Assembly: GCA_001003725.1 (NCBI GenBank)
Contig: LCPR01000005.1
Span: 1 to 64,000 of the forward strand
DNA: 64,000 nt
Reading direction: 5' to 3'
Source: Candidatus Saccharibacteria bacterium GW2011_GWC2_48_9
GTDB taxonomy: Bacteria > Patescibacteriota > Saccharimonadia > Saccharimonadales > Saccharimonadaceae
The notes under the pieces are model-generated. The model did not search any database. It saw nothing but the letters and a program-made list of their open reading frames with translations, and had not been told where the DNA came from. The position numbers were made by a program, and so were the translations under genes. This document shows, in pieces, positions 35,370 to 47,009 of the stretch (position 1 is the first letter of the stretch; each line of letters starts with the position of its first letter).

Positions 35370-35638
35370 TTAACCTGCTATTTATGGCACTCGTTGCACT
35401 GTTGCTGCGTATACGCCCACGTATGCCGTCGCGAAAGTGGTGGATCATGCTCGCTGTGCTACTGGCGCTTACTGCGGTATTTGACTCTATGATAGTGTAT
35501 TTTGAGGTTGTCGGGTACGACTCAAGCAAATTGCTTGGTGTGTATGTAGGCTACGCGCCGATAGAAGATTTCTTCTACGCGATACTCGCAGCGGTACTAG
35601 TGCCTTGGGCCTGGAATAGATTTGGAGCTAAAAAATGA
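35351..35638 (+). CDS. crtYf: heterodimeric lycopene cyclase subunit CrtYf/CrtYd
   Basis: 95 residues, three membrane segments, with the second-subunit motif YVGYAPIEDFFYAI. With CrtYe it forms the cyclase that closes the end rings; whether epsilon, gamma or beta rings are formed cannot be read from the sequence. The stop overlaps crtEb by four bases. Confidence 0.92.
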   Translation: MATYLLVNLLFMALVALLLRIRPRMPSRKWWIMLAVLLALTAVFDSMIVYFEVVGYDSSKLLGVYVGYAPIEDFFYAILAAVLVPWAWNRFGAKK

Positions 35639-36492
35639 TGACGACACTCAAAAAACTTATCATGGTATCGCGTCCGATATCTTGGATAAATACCGCATAC
35701 CCATTTGCGGTCGCGTATTTGTTAGCGGGCGGTACCAACATGACACTGCTCGCTATCGGCACGATCTTCTTCTTAATTCCGTATAACCTTCTCATGTATG
35801 GAGTGAATGATATCTTTGATTATGAGTCTGATATTCGCAATCCACGAAAAGGCGGTATCGAAGGTATGCGCGAACAAAAAGAGTTGCACCCTGTCATCGC
35901 AAAAGCGGTGGTTATCAGTACGCTTCCATTTGTTGCCTGCCTTGCGTTCGTAGGGACATTGCAGGCAAACTTGGTGCTCGCGGCCGTGCTGTTCTTTGTG
36001 ATTGCATATTCCATTGCAAAGCTTCGTTTTAAAGAACGGCCGATTTTAGACTCAATCACGAGCAGCATTCATTTTGTTGGCCCGGCTGTGTATGCACTTT
36101 CGCTCACCAGCTTTTCTCCAGAGGCTTGGCCGTATATTGTAGCGTTTTTGTTGTGGGGTATGGCGAGCCATGCATTTGGGGCGGTGCAAGATATCATACC
36201 GGATAGGCAAGGGAAACTGGCATCTATCGCGACCTACTTGGGTGCGCGTGCTACTGTGTATTTCGCCGCTCTAATGTATCTATTGGCAGCTCTACTACTG
36301 TCCATGCAGCCATTGCCATATGCGATCGTCGGCGGTGTGTGTTTGGTGTATGTGGCGAATATGTTGCCGCTGCATAGTATCACCGACGAAACCTCGCACG
36401 ACGCCAACAAGCCGTGGCGAAGATTTATTTGGCTCAATCTGTTTGCAGGTTTTGTGATTACGATGATTCTACTGGCAGAGAATCTGCTATAA
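35635..36492 (+). CDS. crtEb: lycopene elongase, UbiA-type prenyltransferase
   Basis: 285 residues, eight or nine membrane helices. The first Asp motif YGVNDIFDYESDIRNPRKGG matches lycopene elongases (CrtEb, LbtB types), which add C5 units to lycopene to give C45 and C50 carotenoids. As the last gene after both cyclase subunits it completes a C50 pathway. The TATAAT box for tRNA-Cys lies across its stop codon. Confidence 0.92.
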   Translation: MMTTLKKLIMVSRPISWINTAYPFAVAYLLAGGTNMTLLAIGTIFFLIPYNLLMYGVNDIFDYESDIRNPRKGGIEGMREQKELHPVIAKAVVISTLPFVACLAFVGTLQANLVLAAVLFFVIAYSIAKLRFKERPILDSITSSIHFVGPAVYALSLTSFSPEAWPYIVAFLLWGMASHAFGAVQDIIPDRQGKLASIATYLGARATVYFAALMYLLAALLLSMQPLPYAIVGGVCLVYVANMLPLHSITDETSHDANKPWRRFIWLNLFAGFVITMILLAENLL

Positions 36493-36502
36493 TAATCGAG
36501 AT

Positions 36503-36576
36503 GGCGCGTTGGCGGAGCGGTTACGCAGAGGTCTGCAAAACCTTGTAGGCGGGTTCGACTCCCGCACGTGCCTCCA
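36503..36576 (+). tRNA. tRNA-Cys (anticodon GCA)
   Basis: Acceptor GGCGCGT/ACGTGCC, loop CTGCAAA giving GCA, discriminator T as expected for Cys, encoded CCA. TATAAT at 36488-36493 is the likely promoter. It borders the carotenoid operon on the right. Confidence 0.95.
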
Positions 36577-36578
36577 GA

Positions 36579-36607
36579 AAATGACCTTTGGTTTTCCAGA
36601 GGTTATT
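36579..36607. terminator. terminator after tRNA-Cys
   Basis: Stem ATGACCT/AGGTTAT with one G-T pair, followed by a T run. The stop of the minus-strand hydrolase lies within its right arm, so it may serve both genes. Confidence 0.55.
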
Positions 36608-37193
36608 TTTGGTTGAGGAGCTCGAGTAGTTCTGGGAACGTCGAGTCTGTAAAGTGGCCGCGATCTTCGAATACATGACTCATGGCTGTGGGTATATCGG
36701 CTTGGAATTTTGCAAGTTCCGAGAATGGAACCGCAGGATCATCCTTGCTATGAAACAGGTGAATATCAGATGCACTTCTTTCTAGGCCAGTCGCATCACC
36801 TACAGCAAAACTGCCGCTGTCACCTGAAGATTGGTCGTCGTATACGCCTGCAATTAGGATGAGTCTGCGAACTTTCTTCTGTAGTGGAAGTTCGTGTAAG
36901 TATTTCGCCAAAAACATAGCCCCCAAGCTGTGCCCTACGAGTTGAATATCATCACCAAAGAATGGGATGAGTTTCTCGAAGTAGATCTTCCATTCGCTAT
37001 ACTCTGCGTTGTGGCCATTTGGAAACGCCGGCAATAGTACGTCAACGTCCGGCATATTATCGGCTACCCATGGCTTCCATTTTTTTTGAGGCAGCAATTG
37101 CTGATAGCTAATTTCACTTGCATTTAAGTCATCAATATACGACTCATACGACGAGAAGCTGTGTCCACCATGAATTATCAAGACTTGTTTCAT
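36603..37193 (-). CDS. RBBP9/YdeN-family serine hydrolase
   Basis: 196 residues. HGG at the start (oxyanion loop), nucleophile elbow VGHSLG, acid in HSKDDPAVPF and catalytic His in EDRGHF are the RBBP9 family marks. Substrate unknown. TATACT lies seven bases before the ATG, in a palindromic box shared with tRNA-Leu. Confidence 0.88.
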   Translation of the reverse strand: MKQVLIIHGGHSFSSYESYIDDLNASEISYQQLLPQKKWKPWVADNMPDVDVLLPAFPNGHNAEYSEWKIYFEKLIPFFGDDIQLVGHSLGAMFLAKYLHELPLQKKVRRLILIAGVYDDQSSGDSGSFAVGDATGLERSASDIHLFHSKDDPAVPFSELAKFQADIPTAMSHVFEDRGHFTDSTFPELLELLNQK

Positions 37194-37200
37194 ATTTTCT

Positions 37201-37208
37201 AGTATACT
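37201..37208. promoter_or_regulatory. palindromic -10 box used in both directions
   Basis: AGTATACT reads as TATACT on both strands: 37203-37208 in front of tRNA-Leu on the plus strand, and 37206-37201 in front of the RBBP9-like gene on the minus strand. Distances to both genes (nine and seven bases) fit transcription in both directions from one element. Confidence 0.6.
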
Positions 37209-37217
37209 AGGGTTTAA

Positions 37218-37304
37218 GCGCGGATGGTGGAATTGGTAGACACGAGAGACTTAAAATCTCTTGCCGTAAAAGGCGTGCGGGTTCGATTCCCGCTCTGCGC
37301 ACCA
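37218..37304 (+). tRNA. tRNA-Leu (anticodon TAA)
   Basis: Acceptor GCGCGGA/TCTGCGC, anticodon stem AGAGA/TCTCT with loop CTTAAAA giving TAA, long variable arm, encoded CCA. Confidence 0.96.
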
Positions 37305-37331
37305 AGAAATTATATAAGGAGGGTTCAGTTG

Positions 37332-38078
37332 ATGGAGTTGTTGTTGGTTCTAGCCGTGGCGGTTGTAATCTTTATTCTAAGCGGAATTAAGATTATCAAT
37401 CAATACGAGCGCGGTGTTATATTGACGCTCGGTAAATTTAGCGGCTTGCGTGACCCAGGGTTACGTATCGTCATTCCGATTTTTCAACGTATGATTCGTG
37501 TGGATATTCGAAGTACACCTATCGACGTACCCAAGCAAGAGGTTATCACAAAGGATAACGTCACAGTAGGCGTAGATGCGGTAGTATATTTCCGTGTAGT
37601 AGATGCGCCAAAAGCTGTCCTCGAAACCACAAACTACATCTATGCGACGAGTCAATTTGCTCAAGCTGCCCTACGCGACGTGACGGGTAACGTTGACATG
37701 GATGATTTGCTCGGCAAGCGAGAAGAGATTAGCCAGCAGATTAAAGAGATCGTTGATCGGCAGACAGACCAATGGGGTATTGATGTCGAAGCAGTAAAGG
37801 TCCAGAATATTGAGCTACCGACAGATATGAAGCGTGCGATGGCAAAACAAGCCGAAGCTGAGCGAGAGCGTAGAGCTGTTATCATCACTGCCGAGGGTGA
37901 GAAAGCTGCTGCAGCCGCTGTCGCTGAGGCTGCTGCTATGTTGACTAAGGTGCCGGGCGGTATCAATATTCGTACACTTCAGACACTTGAAAAAATCAGT
38001 ACTGAGCCAAGTCAAAAAACATTATTTGTTCTGCCCGCCGAGTTGACAGATGTTGTGAGTCGAATACTGCACAAGTAA
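37332..38078 (+). CDS. slipin / stomatin-like SPFH protein
   Basis: 248 residues: one N-terminal membrane helix, then the SPFH domain (INQYERGVILTLGKF, RSTPIDVPKQEVITKDNVTVGVDAVVYFRV) and a helical tail with EAERERRAVIITAEGEK, as in bacterial slipins. It would form membrane microdomain assemblies. The ATG at 37332 with AAGGAGG nine bases upstream is chosen; the longer frame runs back through tRNA-Leu. Confidence 0.93.
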   Translation: MELLLVLAVAVVIFILSGIKIINQYERGVILTLGKFSGLRDPGLRIVIPIFQRMIRVDIRSTPIDVPKQEVITKDNVTVGVDAVVYFRVVDAPKAVLETTNYIYATSQFAQAALRDVTGNVDMDDLLGKREEISQQIKEIVDRQTDQWGIDVEAVKVQNIELPTDMKRAMAKQAEAERERRAVIITAEGEKAAAAAVAEAAAMLTKVPGGINIRTLQTLEKISTEPSQKTLFVLPAELTDVVSRILHK

Positions 38079-38153
38079 ACCACTGGTTTAAAGTGCTTGA
38101 ACAGGGTATAATTAAAAGTACATAAACTCTCTAAAGAGAAGGGAATAAGACAC

Positions 38154-38723
38154 ATGACAACCGGGATAGTAATATTGCTGATTATCGTCGCACTGCTCGT
38201 AATTGTAGGAATTTTCCTCTGGGCAACATACAACTCATTAGTTACATTGAAGATTCGAGTCGATGAAGCTTGGAGCGATATCACTGTGCAGCTCAAACGC
38301 CGTGCAGACTTGATACCAAATCTCGTCAACAGCGTGAAAGGCTACGCGGCACATGAAAGTGGTGTATTTCAGGCAGTAACTGAAGCACGTTCAGCTATTA
38401 TGGATGCAAAGGGCGTTAAAGAGACCGCGGATGCTGAGAATATGCTCGAGGGTGCGCTTAAAAGCCTATTCGCAGTTGCTGAAGCTTACCCAGACCTCAA
38501 GGCGAATGAGAACTTCTTGCAGCTACAGAATGAGCTTGTTGATACCGAAGACAAGATTCAAGCTTCACGCCGCTTCTACAACGGTGGTGTACGAGATCTC
38601 AATACGAAGATTCAAGTCTTCCCAAACAATGTTTTCGCCGGCATGCTAGGATTTAGCGAGCGTGATTTCTTCGAAGTAGAAGACATGGCATCTGTCGAAA
38701 ATCCTGTTGAAGTAAAGTTCTAA
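38154..38723 (+). CDS. lemA: LemA family protein
   Basis: 189 residues: N-terminal membrane helix, then the LemA helical domain with YNSLVTLKIRVDEAWSDITVQLKRRADLIPNLVNSVKGYAAHE. Usually paired with an HtpX-like protease, as here. A TATAAT box at 38107-38112 gives a leader of about 35 bases with a GAGAAGGG site. Confidence 0.95.
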   Translation: MTTGIVILLIIVALLVIVGIFLWATYNSLVTLKIRVDEAWSDITVQLKRRADLIPNLVNSVKGYAAHESGVFQAVTEARSAIMDAKGVKETADAENMLEGALKSLFAVAEAYPDLKANENFLQLQNELVDTEDKIQASRRFYNGGVRDLNTKIQVFPNNVFAGMLGFSERDFFEVEDMASVENPVEVKF

Positions 38724-38756
38724 AATATACCGATAGAGGAGTCGTAAAGTACAGAT

Positions 38757-39632
38757 ATGTATAGTGCAATAGCGTCAAACAAACGGAACACATTGCTTAT
38801 TATGGCTGTGTTCGTGGGTCTTATAGGTGCAATAGGATGGGTGGTGAGTAGCTTTTATGGCAACTCTTCCATTACCTATTGGGTTATTGGTGCCGCTGCA
38901 GTCTATGCGTTGATTCAGTATTTTGTAGCCAGTAAGCTCGCTGTCGCTATGACGGGAGCTAAAGAAATACAGAAGAAAGACAACCCGCGCCTGTACAGGA
39001 TAGTGGAAAATCTTTCTATCACTGAAGGTATGCCCATGCCAAAGGTGTACGTCATAGACGACCCAGCGCCAAATGCGTTTGCGACTGGACGTGATCCTAA
39101 GCACGCAATTGTTGCCGCTACCACGGGTATTATGGAGGTCATGAACGACCGTGAACTCGAAGGCGTGATGGCTCACGAGCTTGGCCACGTAAAGAATTAC
39201 GACATCCGTGTATCGATGATAGCGTTTGGACTTGTCAGCGCGATAGCACTACTCTCGGATATTGTGATTCGTATGTTCTTCTTTGGCGGAAGCGACAATC
39301 GTAACGCAAATCCTATTATGATAGTGGTAGGTGTGGTTATTATCATACTCGCGCCTATAATCGCAGCAATTGTGCAGATGGCCGTCAGTCGACAGCGAGA
39401 ATATCTCGCCGATGCAACAGGCGCGATGACTACCCGTGATGCAGAAGGTCTCGCGAGTGCGCTAGAAAAGCTGCGCGATCATGGGCGTCCTATGAAGCGA
39501 CAGAGCTCATCGACCGCTCATTTGTTTTTCAATAATCCACTCAGTTCAGGATTCTTTAACAAGCTTTTTAGTTCACATCCTCCGCTCGACGAGCGTATCG
39601 CACGGCTGCGAAACAACGCGGCTAAATTCTAA
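38757..39632 (+). CDS. htpX: HtpX-like M48 membrane metalloprotease
   Basis: 291 residues, four membrane segments, zinc site MAHELGHVKN and further Glu ligand in QREYLADATG. Degrades misfolded membrane proteins at the inner face. Next to lemA with a 33-base gap, very likely the same operon. Confidence 0.95.
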   Translation: MYSAIASNKRNTLLIMAVFVGLIGAIGWVVSSFYGNSSITYWVIGAAAVYALIQYFVASKLAVAMTGAKEIQKKDNPRLYRIVENLSITEGMPMPKVYVIDDPAPNAFATGRDPKHAIVAATTGIMEVMNDRELEGVMAHELGHVKNYDIRVSMIAFGLVSAIALLSDIVIRMFFFGGSDNRNANPIMIVVGVVIIILAPIIAAIVQMAVSRQREYLADATGAMTTRDAEGLASALEKLRDHGRPMKRQSSSTAHLFFNNPLSSGFFNKLFSSHPPLDERIARLRNNAAKF

Positions 39633-39650
39633 TAACAGATATTGGATATC

Positions 39651-42774
<3,124 letters not shown>

Positions 42775-42867
42775 CAACTTCGCTAAAATCATAAAAACAA
42801 CTGTGTTCGGCAACAGGTAAATTTGTTACAATGAAAGCTACAATGTTAATGCTTATTGTTGTGATTC

Positions 42868-43758
42868 ATGGATAAGTTTGTCTACTACTATGACTGGCAG
42901 GTCGATATTTGGCCACGCGTACCTCGTCTTCAGCAGTCAGAACAAGGTTTTACCAGCGCCTACACTGGACTTGTTACGCTTGCGGATGGCTCACTGGTAT
43001 TTGTGAAATGTGCCACTGATGAAAATTCAGCACACTGGGCACGCAAGGAACTCAAAGCGTATAAGGAGCTCCAAGCGGCGGGCTATGATTACATACCGCG
43101 TCTACTTGCCGCAAACGCCGAAGGCACCGCATTTGCTACACAAGCACTGATAGGCTATGATTTTTCACCACAATGGAATACAGACAAGCTCCATGCGGTT
43201 ATGCGCGCACGCAAAGACCTTAAGGCTGCACGATATTTATTTGAAGCTGATCAAGACTTTTCTATGCGCAAAGTGGTTGGCGTACAAAACCGCTGGCCAA
43301 TGTTGCTTGACTCTAATGTTCTTGGTCGCGCGAATGAAATTTTACGACAAAGTCAGGGTGTATCGGTAAGCGGTGTGATGGTTGAACGTTGTGTGGCTGC
43401 TATGCAGAATTGGCATGTGCGCCAAGATACGCTTGTTCATGACGATCTGCGAGCAGATAACTTCGCCTATGACCCGCAAACTAAAACAGGCAAACTGATT
43501 GATTGGTCGTGGCTTTGTGTCGGGGATGACGCACTCGACGTCGCGTCACTATGCGTAGGTATTGAAAGCAGCGGCTTTAACGTATACGGTATGTATCCGG
43601 ATTTATTCGATGAACAGGCCATTATATCTACGCTAGGCTACTGGCTTGAGGTGCTCGGCACAAGCGATGGGCAGCTCACGGATGTACGAGTGTCGCAGGC
43701 AGCAACAATCAAGATATGTTACGACCTTTTGGCAGCGCGTACGCAGCTCACCGCATAG
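42868..43758 (+). CDS. APH-like phosphotransferase (protein-kinase fold)
   Basis: 296 residues with the aminoglycoside phosphotransferase/choline kinase motifs: VFVKCATDEN (Lys), catalytic loop VHDDLRADNF and metal-binding LIDWSW. Substrate unknown; small-molecule kinase is the safest call. Its stop is two bases from the restored end of the converging NqrB-FNR gene. Confidence 0.85.
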   Translation: MDKFVYYYDWQVDIWPRVPRLQQSEQGFTSAYTGLVTLADGSLVFVKCATDENSAHWARKELKAYKELQAAGYDYIPRLLAANAEGTAFATQALIGYDFSPQWNTDKLHAVMRARKDLKAARYLFEADQDFSMRKVVGVQNRWPMLLDSNVLGRANEILRQSQGVSVSGVMVERCVAAMQNWHVRQDTLVHDDLRADNFAYDPQTKTGKLIDWSWLCVGDDALDVASLCVGIESSGFNVYGMYPDLFDEQAIISTLGYWLEVLGTSDGQLTDVRVSQAATIKICYDLLAARTQLTA

Positions 43759-45225
43759 GTTAATAGCCGGTGAAATAATCCGTTGTGATAGTTCTGTGCG
43801 TATGGAATCTACCATAGCGGGAGGGCCAGAAATGTATACGTAGTGATTAGGCATGTCTGTTACGTATTCGCGAAGCATTTGCGCCGAGAAATTATCAGGT
43901 GATTGTGCTGTTATAGGTACGAGGGTTATATCTAGCGTAGACGTTGCTTTTTCAAGGAAATTCCGATATGTCATGGCATCAGCTGTATGTGTAATGTAGA
44001 AAAGGGTAATCTTGCGGGTGTCGGCGTCGTGAATCATTTGGGTGATCATAGAGCGAAACGGTGTAATGCCGATACCGCCAGCGATCAGTACTACGGGTAC
44101 CTCGACTTTCGCAGGTAGCCTGAAATCTCCTCCGATGTAGGTGCCTCGCACGATTGTGTCTGGTTGGAGTGAGGCGAATGCCCGCTTGAAACTACTGGCG
44201 TGGTTGGTAGGAATTTTCGTGGTGAGGCGTATGTATTGCTCGCTAGGTGCTGATGCGAGAGAAAAGATGCGTCTTGTGCCCCTTGCGTCTTGTTGTTTGT
44301 GTGGCAGATTGATCTCGATATATTGGCCCGCTACATAAGGAATGCGTGCGAGTGGGAGCGCACGCAGCTCATAAACATTCGGTGCAATTTCTCGGATGTC
44401 TTTAATGCGCATGCGTAACGCTCCGGTGCGACTGCCGAGAAGGAACGCACCCGCATTACCAACGAGCAGTGCAACGCTTGGTGTTGATACGAACGGTAGC
44501 TGTGCGCTGTACAATACGCCCGTTAAGCCCGCGTACAGTAGCTGGGAGTGCTTAGTAGCGGGTGACGTGAGTGGCTCTGTGAGCATGACGGCAGCAAAAA
44601 ATACCAATGGACCGGATAAGATGTCTAAACGCAAAGCTTCATGAACAGGAAAGCTAGAATACCCGGCCACTACTGCGGAGACGGCGAGTGCTGTGAACAG
44701 GAACATACCTACCATGGCATAACGGCGTGTTTTCGTAACAATCAGTATACCGGCAATAATTACGACTGGAAGCAGCAGAGGGGTGGCAACCCACCAAAAA
44801 GAAGCTGATAATCCAAGCAGGCTACCGAGTGTGAGTGCGACTGCCGCTGGATTGAAGATGTGTCTACCGCGCCACACAAGCATATACTTAGAGGCGACTG
44901 CAATACCACTCACTAGCGCAAGGTTGAGCAGTTCTGTAGCGTTTTCGCCTGGCGCAAGTGTGAGGTATAAAATGAGTGCAGTAATGAGACCGGATGCTCG
45001 ATGGTGCGCTGTACCAACAGTCCATGCAAAAAGCAGACTCACTATATAGGAGCTAGCGAGCACAACGCTCAGTGTAGCAATGAGTGTACCGAAGGAAAAC
45101 CCGAGTTCACCAAGCGCACTTAATAGTAACGATGTTGCTACGATAAGACAGAGTGCATATACCGTCACCTGATACATAGTTAGGGAGTTGGTGAGTGCTT
45201 CGAGCGGCCGCGTGATTCTATACAT
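43633..45225 (-). CDS. NqrB/RnfD-like membrane domain fused to FNR-type reductase, C-terminus frameshifted
   Basis: Residues 1-270 form eight or nine membrane helices of the NqrB/RnfD type, with the flavinylation-like segment MLTEPLTSPATKH. Residues 275-495 are a ferredoxin-NADP reductase fold: RIFSLASAPSE (FAD), IAGGIGITPFRSM and ISGPPAMV. The pattern suggests electrons pass from NAD(P)H through FAD and FMN across the membrane. The family ends in DYFPGY; here TDYFTGY with a stop is found in another frame, ending at 43760, while the reading frame runs 42 residues further over the kinase gene. So a deletion or base error lies near 43784-43800. Confidence 0.85.
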   Translation of the reverse strand: MYRITRPLEALTNSLTMYQVTVYALCLIVATSLLLSALGELGFSFGTLIATLSVVLASSYIVSLLFAWTVGTAHHRASGLITALILYLTLAPGENATELLNLALVSGIAVASKYMLVWRGRHIFNPAAVALTLGSLLGLSASFWWVATPLLLPVVIIAGILIVTKTRRYAMVGMFLFTALAVSAVVAGYSSFPVHEALRLDILSGPLVFFAAVMLTEPLTSPATKHSQLLYAGLTGVLYSAQLPFVSTPSVALLVGNAGAFLLGSRTGALRMRIKDIREIAPNVYELRALPLARIPYVAGQYIEINLPHKQQDARGTRRIFSLASAPSEQYIRLTTKIPTNHASSFKRAFASLQPDTIVRGTYIGGDFRLPAKVEVPVVLIAGGIGITPFRSMITQMIHDADTRKITLFYITHTADAMTYRNFLEKATSTLDITLVPITAQSPDNFSAQMLREYVTDMPNHYVYISGPPAMVDSIRTELSQRIISPAINLCGELRTRCQKVVTYLDCCCLRHSYIRELPIACAEHLKPVA

Positions 45226-46156
45226 ATAATTCTATCTCCTTGCTTACAGCATACTGTAGCTTGCCGTCGTCGTACATGACAATACTTTTGCAGTTTTGAA
45301 TGATCGATGCGACCTTAGCCGGTGCAATAAAGAAAAGCGCTGTACTCGCCATGTCAGCTTGCATCGCCGAGGGCGCAACGGCCCAAGATGCTATGACGCG
45401 TGAGACAGGAGTATTGTCTCGTGCGTCGACTATATGGTGCAAATTATCACTCCATGTGCGTCGATTACTGCTTGAGCCACAGAGTGCTTGATCTTCCAAG
45501 GTTACTACTCCAATCGCGCGTGTGTGATCCTGGGGGTGTTCTAGTCCTATTCGTTCTGTTGCGGCACCAACAAATATATCGCCGCCAGCATCTATGCTGT
45601 AGTCTAGTGTATCGATTTTGAGTAACCTGGAAATGCGATCTACAAGCAGGCCTTTACCACCGGCTCCGATATCTATGAGTGTCGGAGTTTTAAGCTCAAG
45701 TTGTTCGGGATGAAGTACGAGCTGAGTTTGCCAGCTGTTCGCTGTTTCAATAGTAGCTTTTGGCCGCAGCGAATAACGTGCGTCGTAACCCATGTCTTCG
45801 AGCGTCCGGCCAATTAAAGGGGTGATAGCTCCTTTGCTTACATCGTACAGCTGCTCATACAGGTGCAGCATGTCGTACTCGTCTTGATCGAGCGGAATGT
45901 TACCGATCCTACGACTACGCTCTGAGACCAAAGAGTCGCTACGAAAGCGAGACCACTTATTATCGAATGCTTGGATTATGCTAAAAAGTTCAGACAGTGT
46001 GTTCGCAGGGAGTTGCTCTGGTGTGTGTATTTGCCAAGATGTACCAATAGCTTCAAACGATAGTTTACGCAGCCGACTCAGCCTCCTGTCGAATGGTCTC
46101 GATGGCCTCGTTAAACCCTGTTGAGGTAAGTGATGAGCCAGAAACGCGCGAAACAT
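45218..46156 (-). CDS. apbE: FAD:protein FMN transferase ApbE
   Basis: Attaches FMN covalently to Thr or Ser of target proteins. Seen are FEAIGTSWQI at the start of the fold, DIGAGGKGLLVDR, DAGGDIFV, and the metal-site region HHIVDARDNTPVSRV. The ATG at 46156 overlaps the FMN-binding gene by about 90 bases and no ATG lies closer, so the true start may be a CTG or TTG near 46086. Overlaps the next gene by eight bases. Confidence 0.92.
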   Translation of the reverse strand: MFRAFLAHHLPQQGLTRPSRPFDRRLSRLRKLSFEAIGTSWQIHTPEQLPANTLSELFSIIQAFDNKWSRFRSDSLVSERSRRIGNIPLDQDEYDMLHLYEQLYDVSKGAITPLIGRTLEDMGYDARYSLRPKATIETANSWQTQLVLHPEQLELKTPTLIDIGAGGKGLLVDRISRLLKIDTLDYSIDAGGDIFVGAATERIGLEHPQDHTRAIGVVTLEDQALCGSSSNRRTWSDNLHHIVDARDNTPVSRVIASWAVAPSAMQADMASTALFFIAPAKVASIIQNCKSIVMYDDGKLQYAVSKEIELYV

Positions 46157-46544
46157 CTATTTCATCAATATTTTTTCCAACTACAATATCGGCAATTTTT
46201 TCACGAAACATTGATTGGTAGCGAGCGGAGTCACCAGAACCACTTCCTGCTACTTCAACGTCTGTTATGGCGTTACCTGCAAGCGTTAGTGAAACGTCTA
46301 CAGATTCGATGCCGCCAGGTGTTCTGTAGCTGCCGCTTGCAGTGTAGTCGCCATCTTTGTATGCGCCACTGGTGTCAGCATTGCTGGATGTGCCTGTGTT
46401 CGAATTGCTTCCGGTAGTAGAGCTTGTTTCTGAGCTGTTTGGACTTTCGCTTTGTCTGTTGAGTAGTATTGCTGCGCCTGTGCCGCCGGTGGCGATCAGG
46501 GCTATTGCGATGATACCTATTAGTTTTGTTTTGCTAGGTTCCAC
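46065..46544 (-). CDS. membrane-anchored FMN-binding-domain protein
   Basis: 159 residues: N-terminal membrane helix (9-28), a Ser/Thr/Asn linker (about 30-60), then an FMN-binding domain (RnfG/NqrC type) with DGDYTASGSYRTPGGIESVDV and VSGSSLTSTGFNEAI. The latter is the flavinylation motif, with Ser in place of the usual Thr (SGSS instead of SGAT). It would carry FMN outside the membrane. First gene of the operon with apbE and the NqrB-FNR fusion. Confidence 0.9.
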   Translation of the reverse strand: MEPSKTKLIGIIAIALIATGGTGAAILLNRQSESPNSSETSSTTGSNSNTGTSSNADTSGAYKDGDYTASGSYRTPGGIESVDVSLTLAGNAITDVEVAGSGSGDSARYQSMFREKIADIVVGKNIDEIDVSRVSGSSLTSTGFNEAIETIRQEAESAA

Positions 46545-46640
46545 GTATCAGATTCTCCTTAAATACTACTTTTGTATGAGAATAGCATATAACGTGAACA
46601 TGAGGAAAAGCTTAAATTATATTTCTGCTACAATTAGTAT

Positions 46641-47009
46641 ATGAACCAAGCGAAGCGTCAAACGAAAAAAGTGATGATAGGTATCGTTGGTGGCCTAGTG
46701 CTTTTGGTGGGAATCGTAGCGATTCCATATCCAGGGCCGGGCTGGCTAATTGTTTTCAGTGGCCTTGCGATACTTTCGACAGAATTTGCATGGGCGAAAA
46801 GAATACTACACTACTCGCGTGGTAAATATGATGCGTGGCAAGCTTGGCTTGCGCGTCAAAAAGGCTGGGTTCGGGCGCTTTTCTGGACGCTCACTGCGAC
46901 TGTGGTAGTTGCGACACTTTGGCTGCTGAATGGCTATGGCTTTATTAATCAAATATTGGGTCTTGGCTGGGATTGGGTCGAGTCGCCGCTACCGATACCA
47001 GGAAAGTAA
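46641..47009 (+). CDS. PGPGW-type membrane protein (TIGR02611-like)
   Basis: 122 residues with three membrane segments and the motif PYPGPGWLIVFSGLAILSTEFAWA, which marks this actinobacteria-type family of unknown function. TACAAT lies six bases before the ATG (leaderless). Confidence 0.85.
   Translation: MNQAKRQTKKVMIGIVGGLVLLVGIVAIPYPGPGWLIVFSGLAILSTEFAWAKRILHYSRGKYDAWQAWLARQKGWVRALFWTLTATVVVATLWLLNGYGFINQILGLGWDWVESPLPIPGK

Noticed and set aside
37224-37331. Slipin start inside tRNA-Leu
   Set aside because: The first 36 codons read the tRNA; the ATG at 37332 has an AAGGAGG site.
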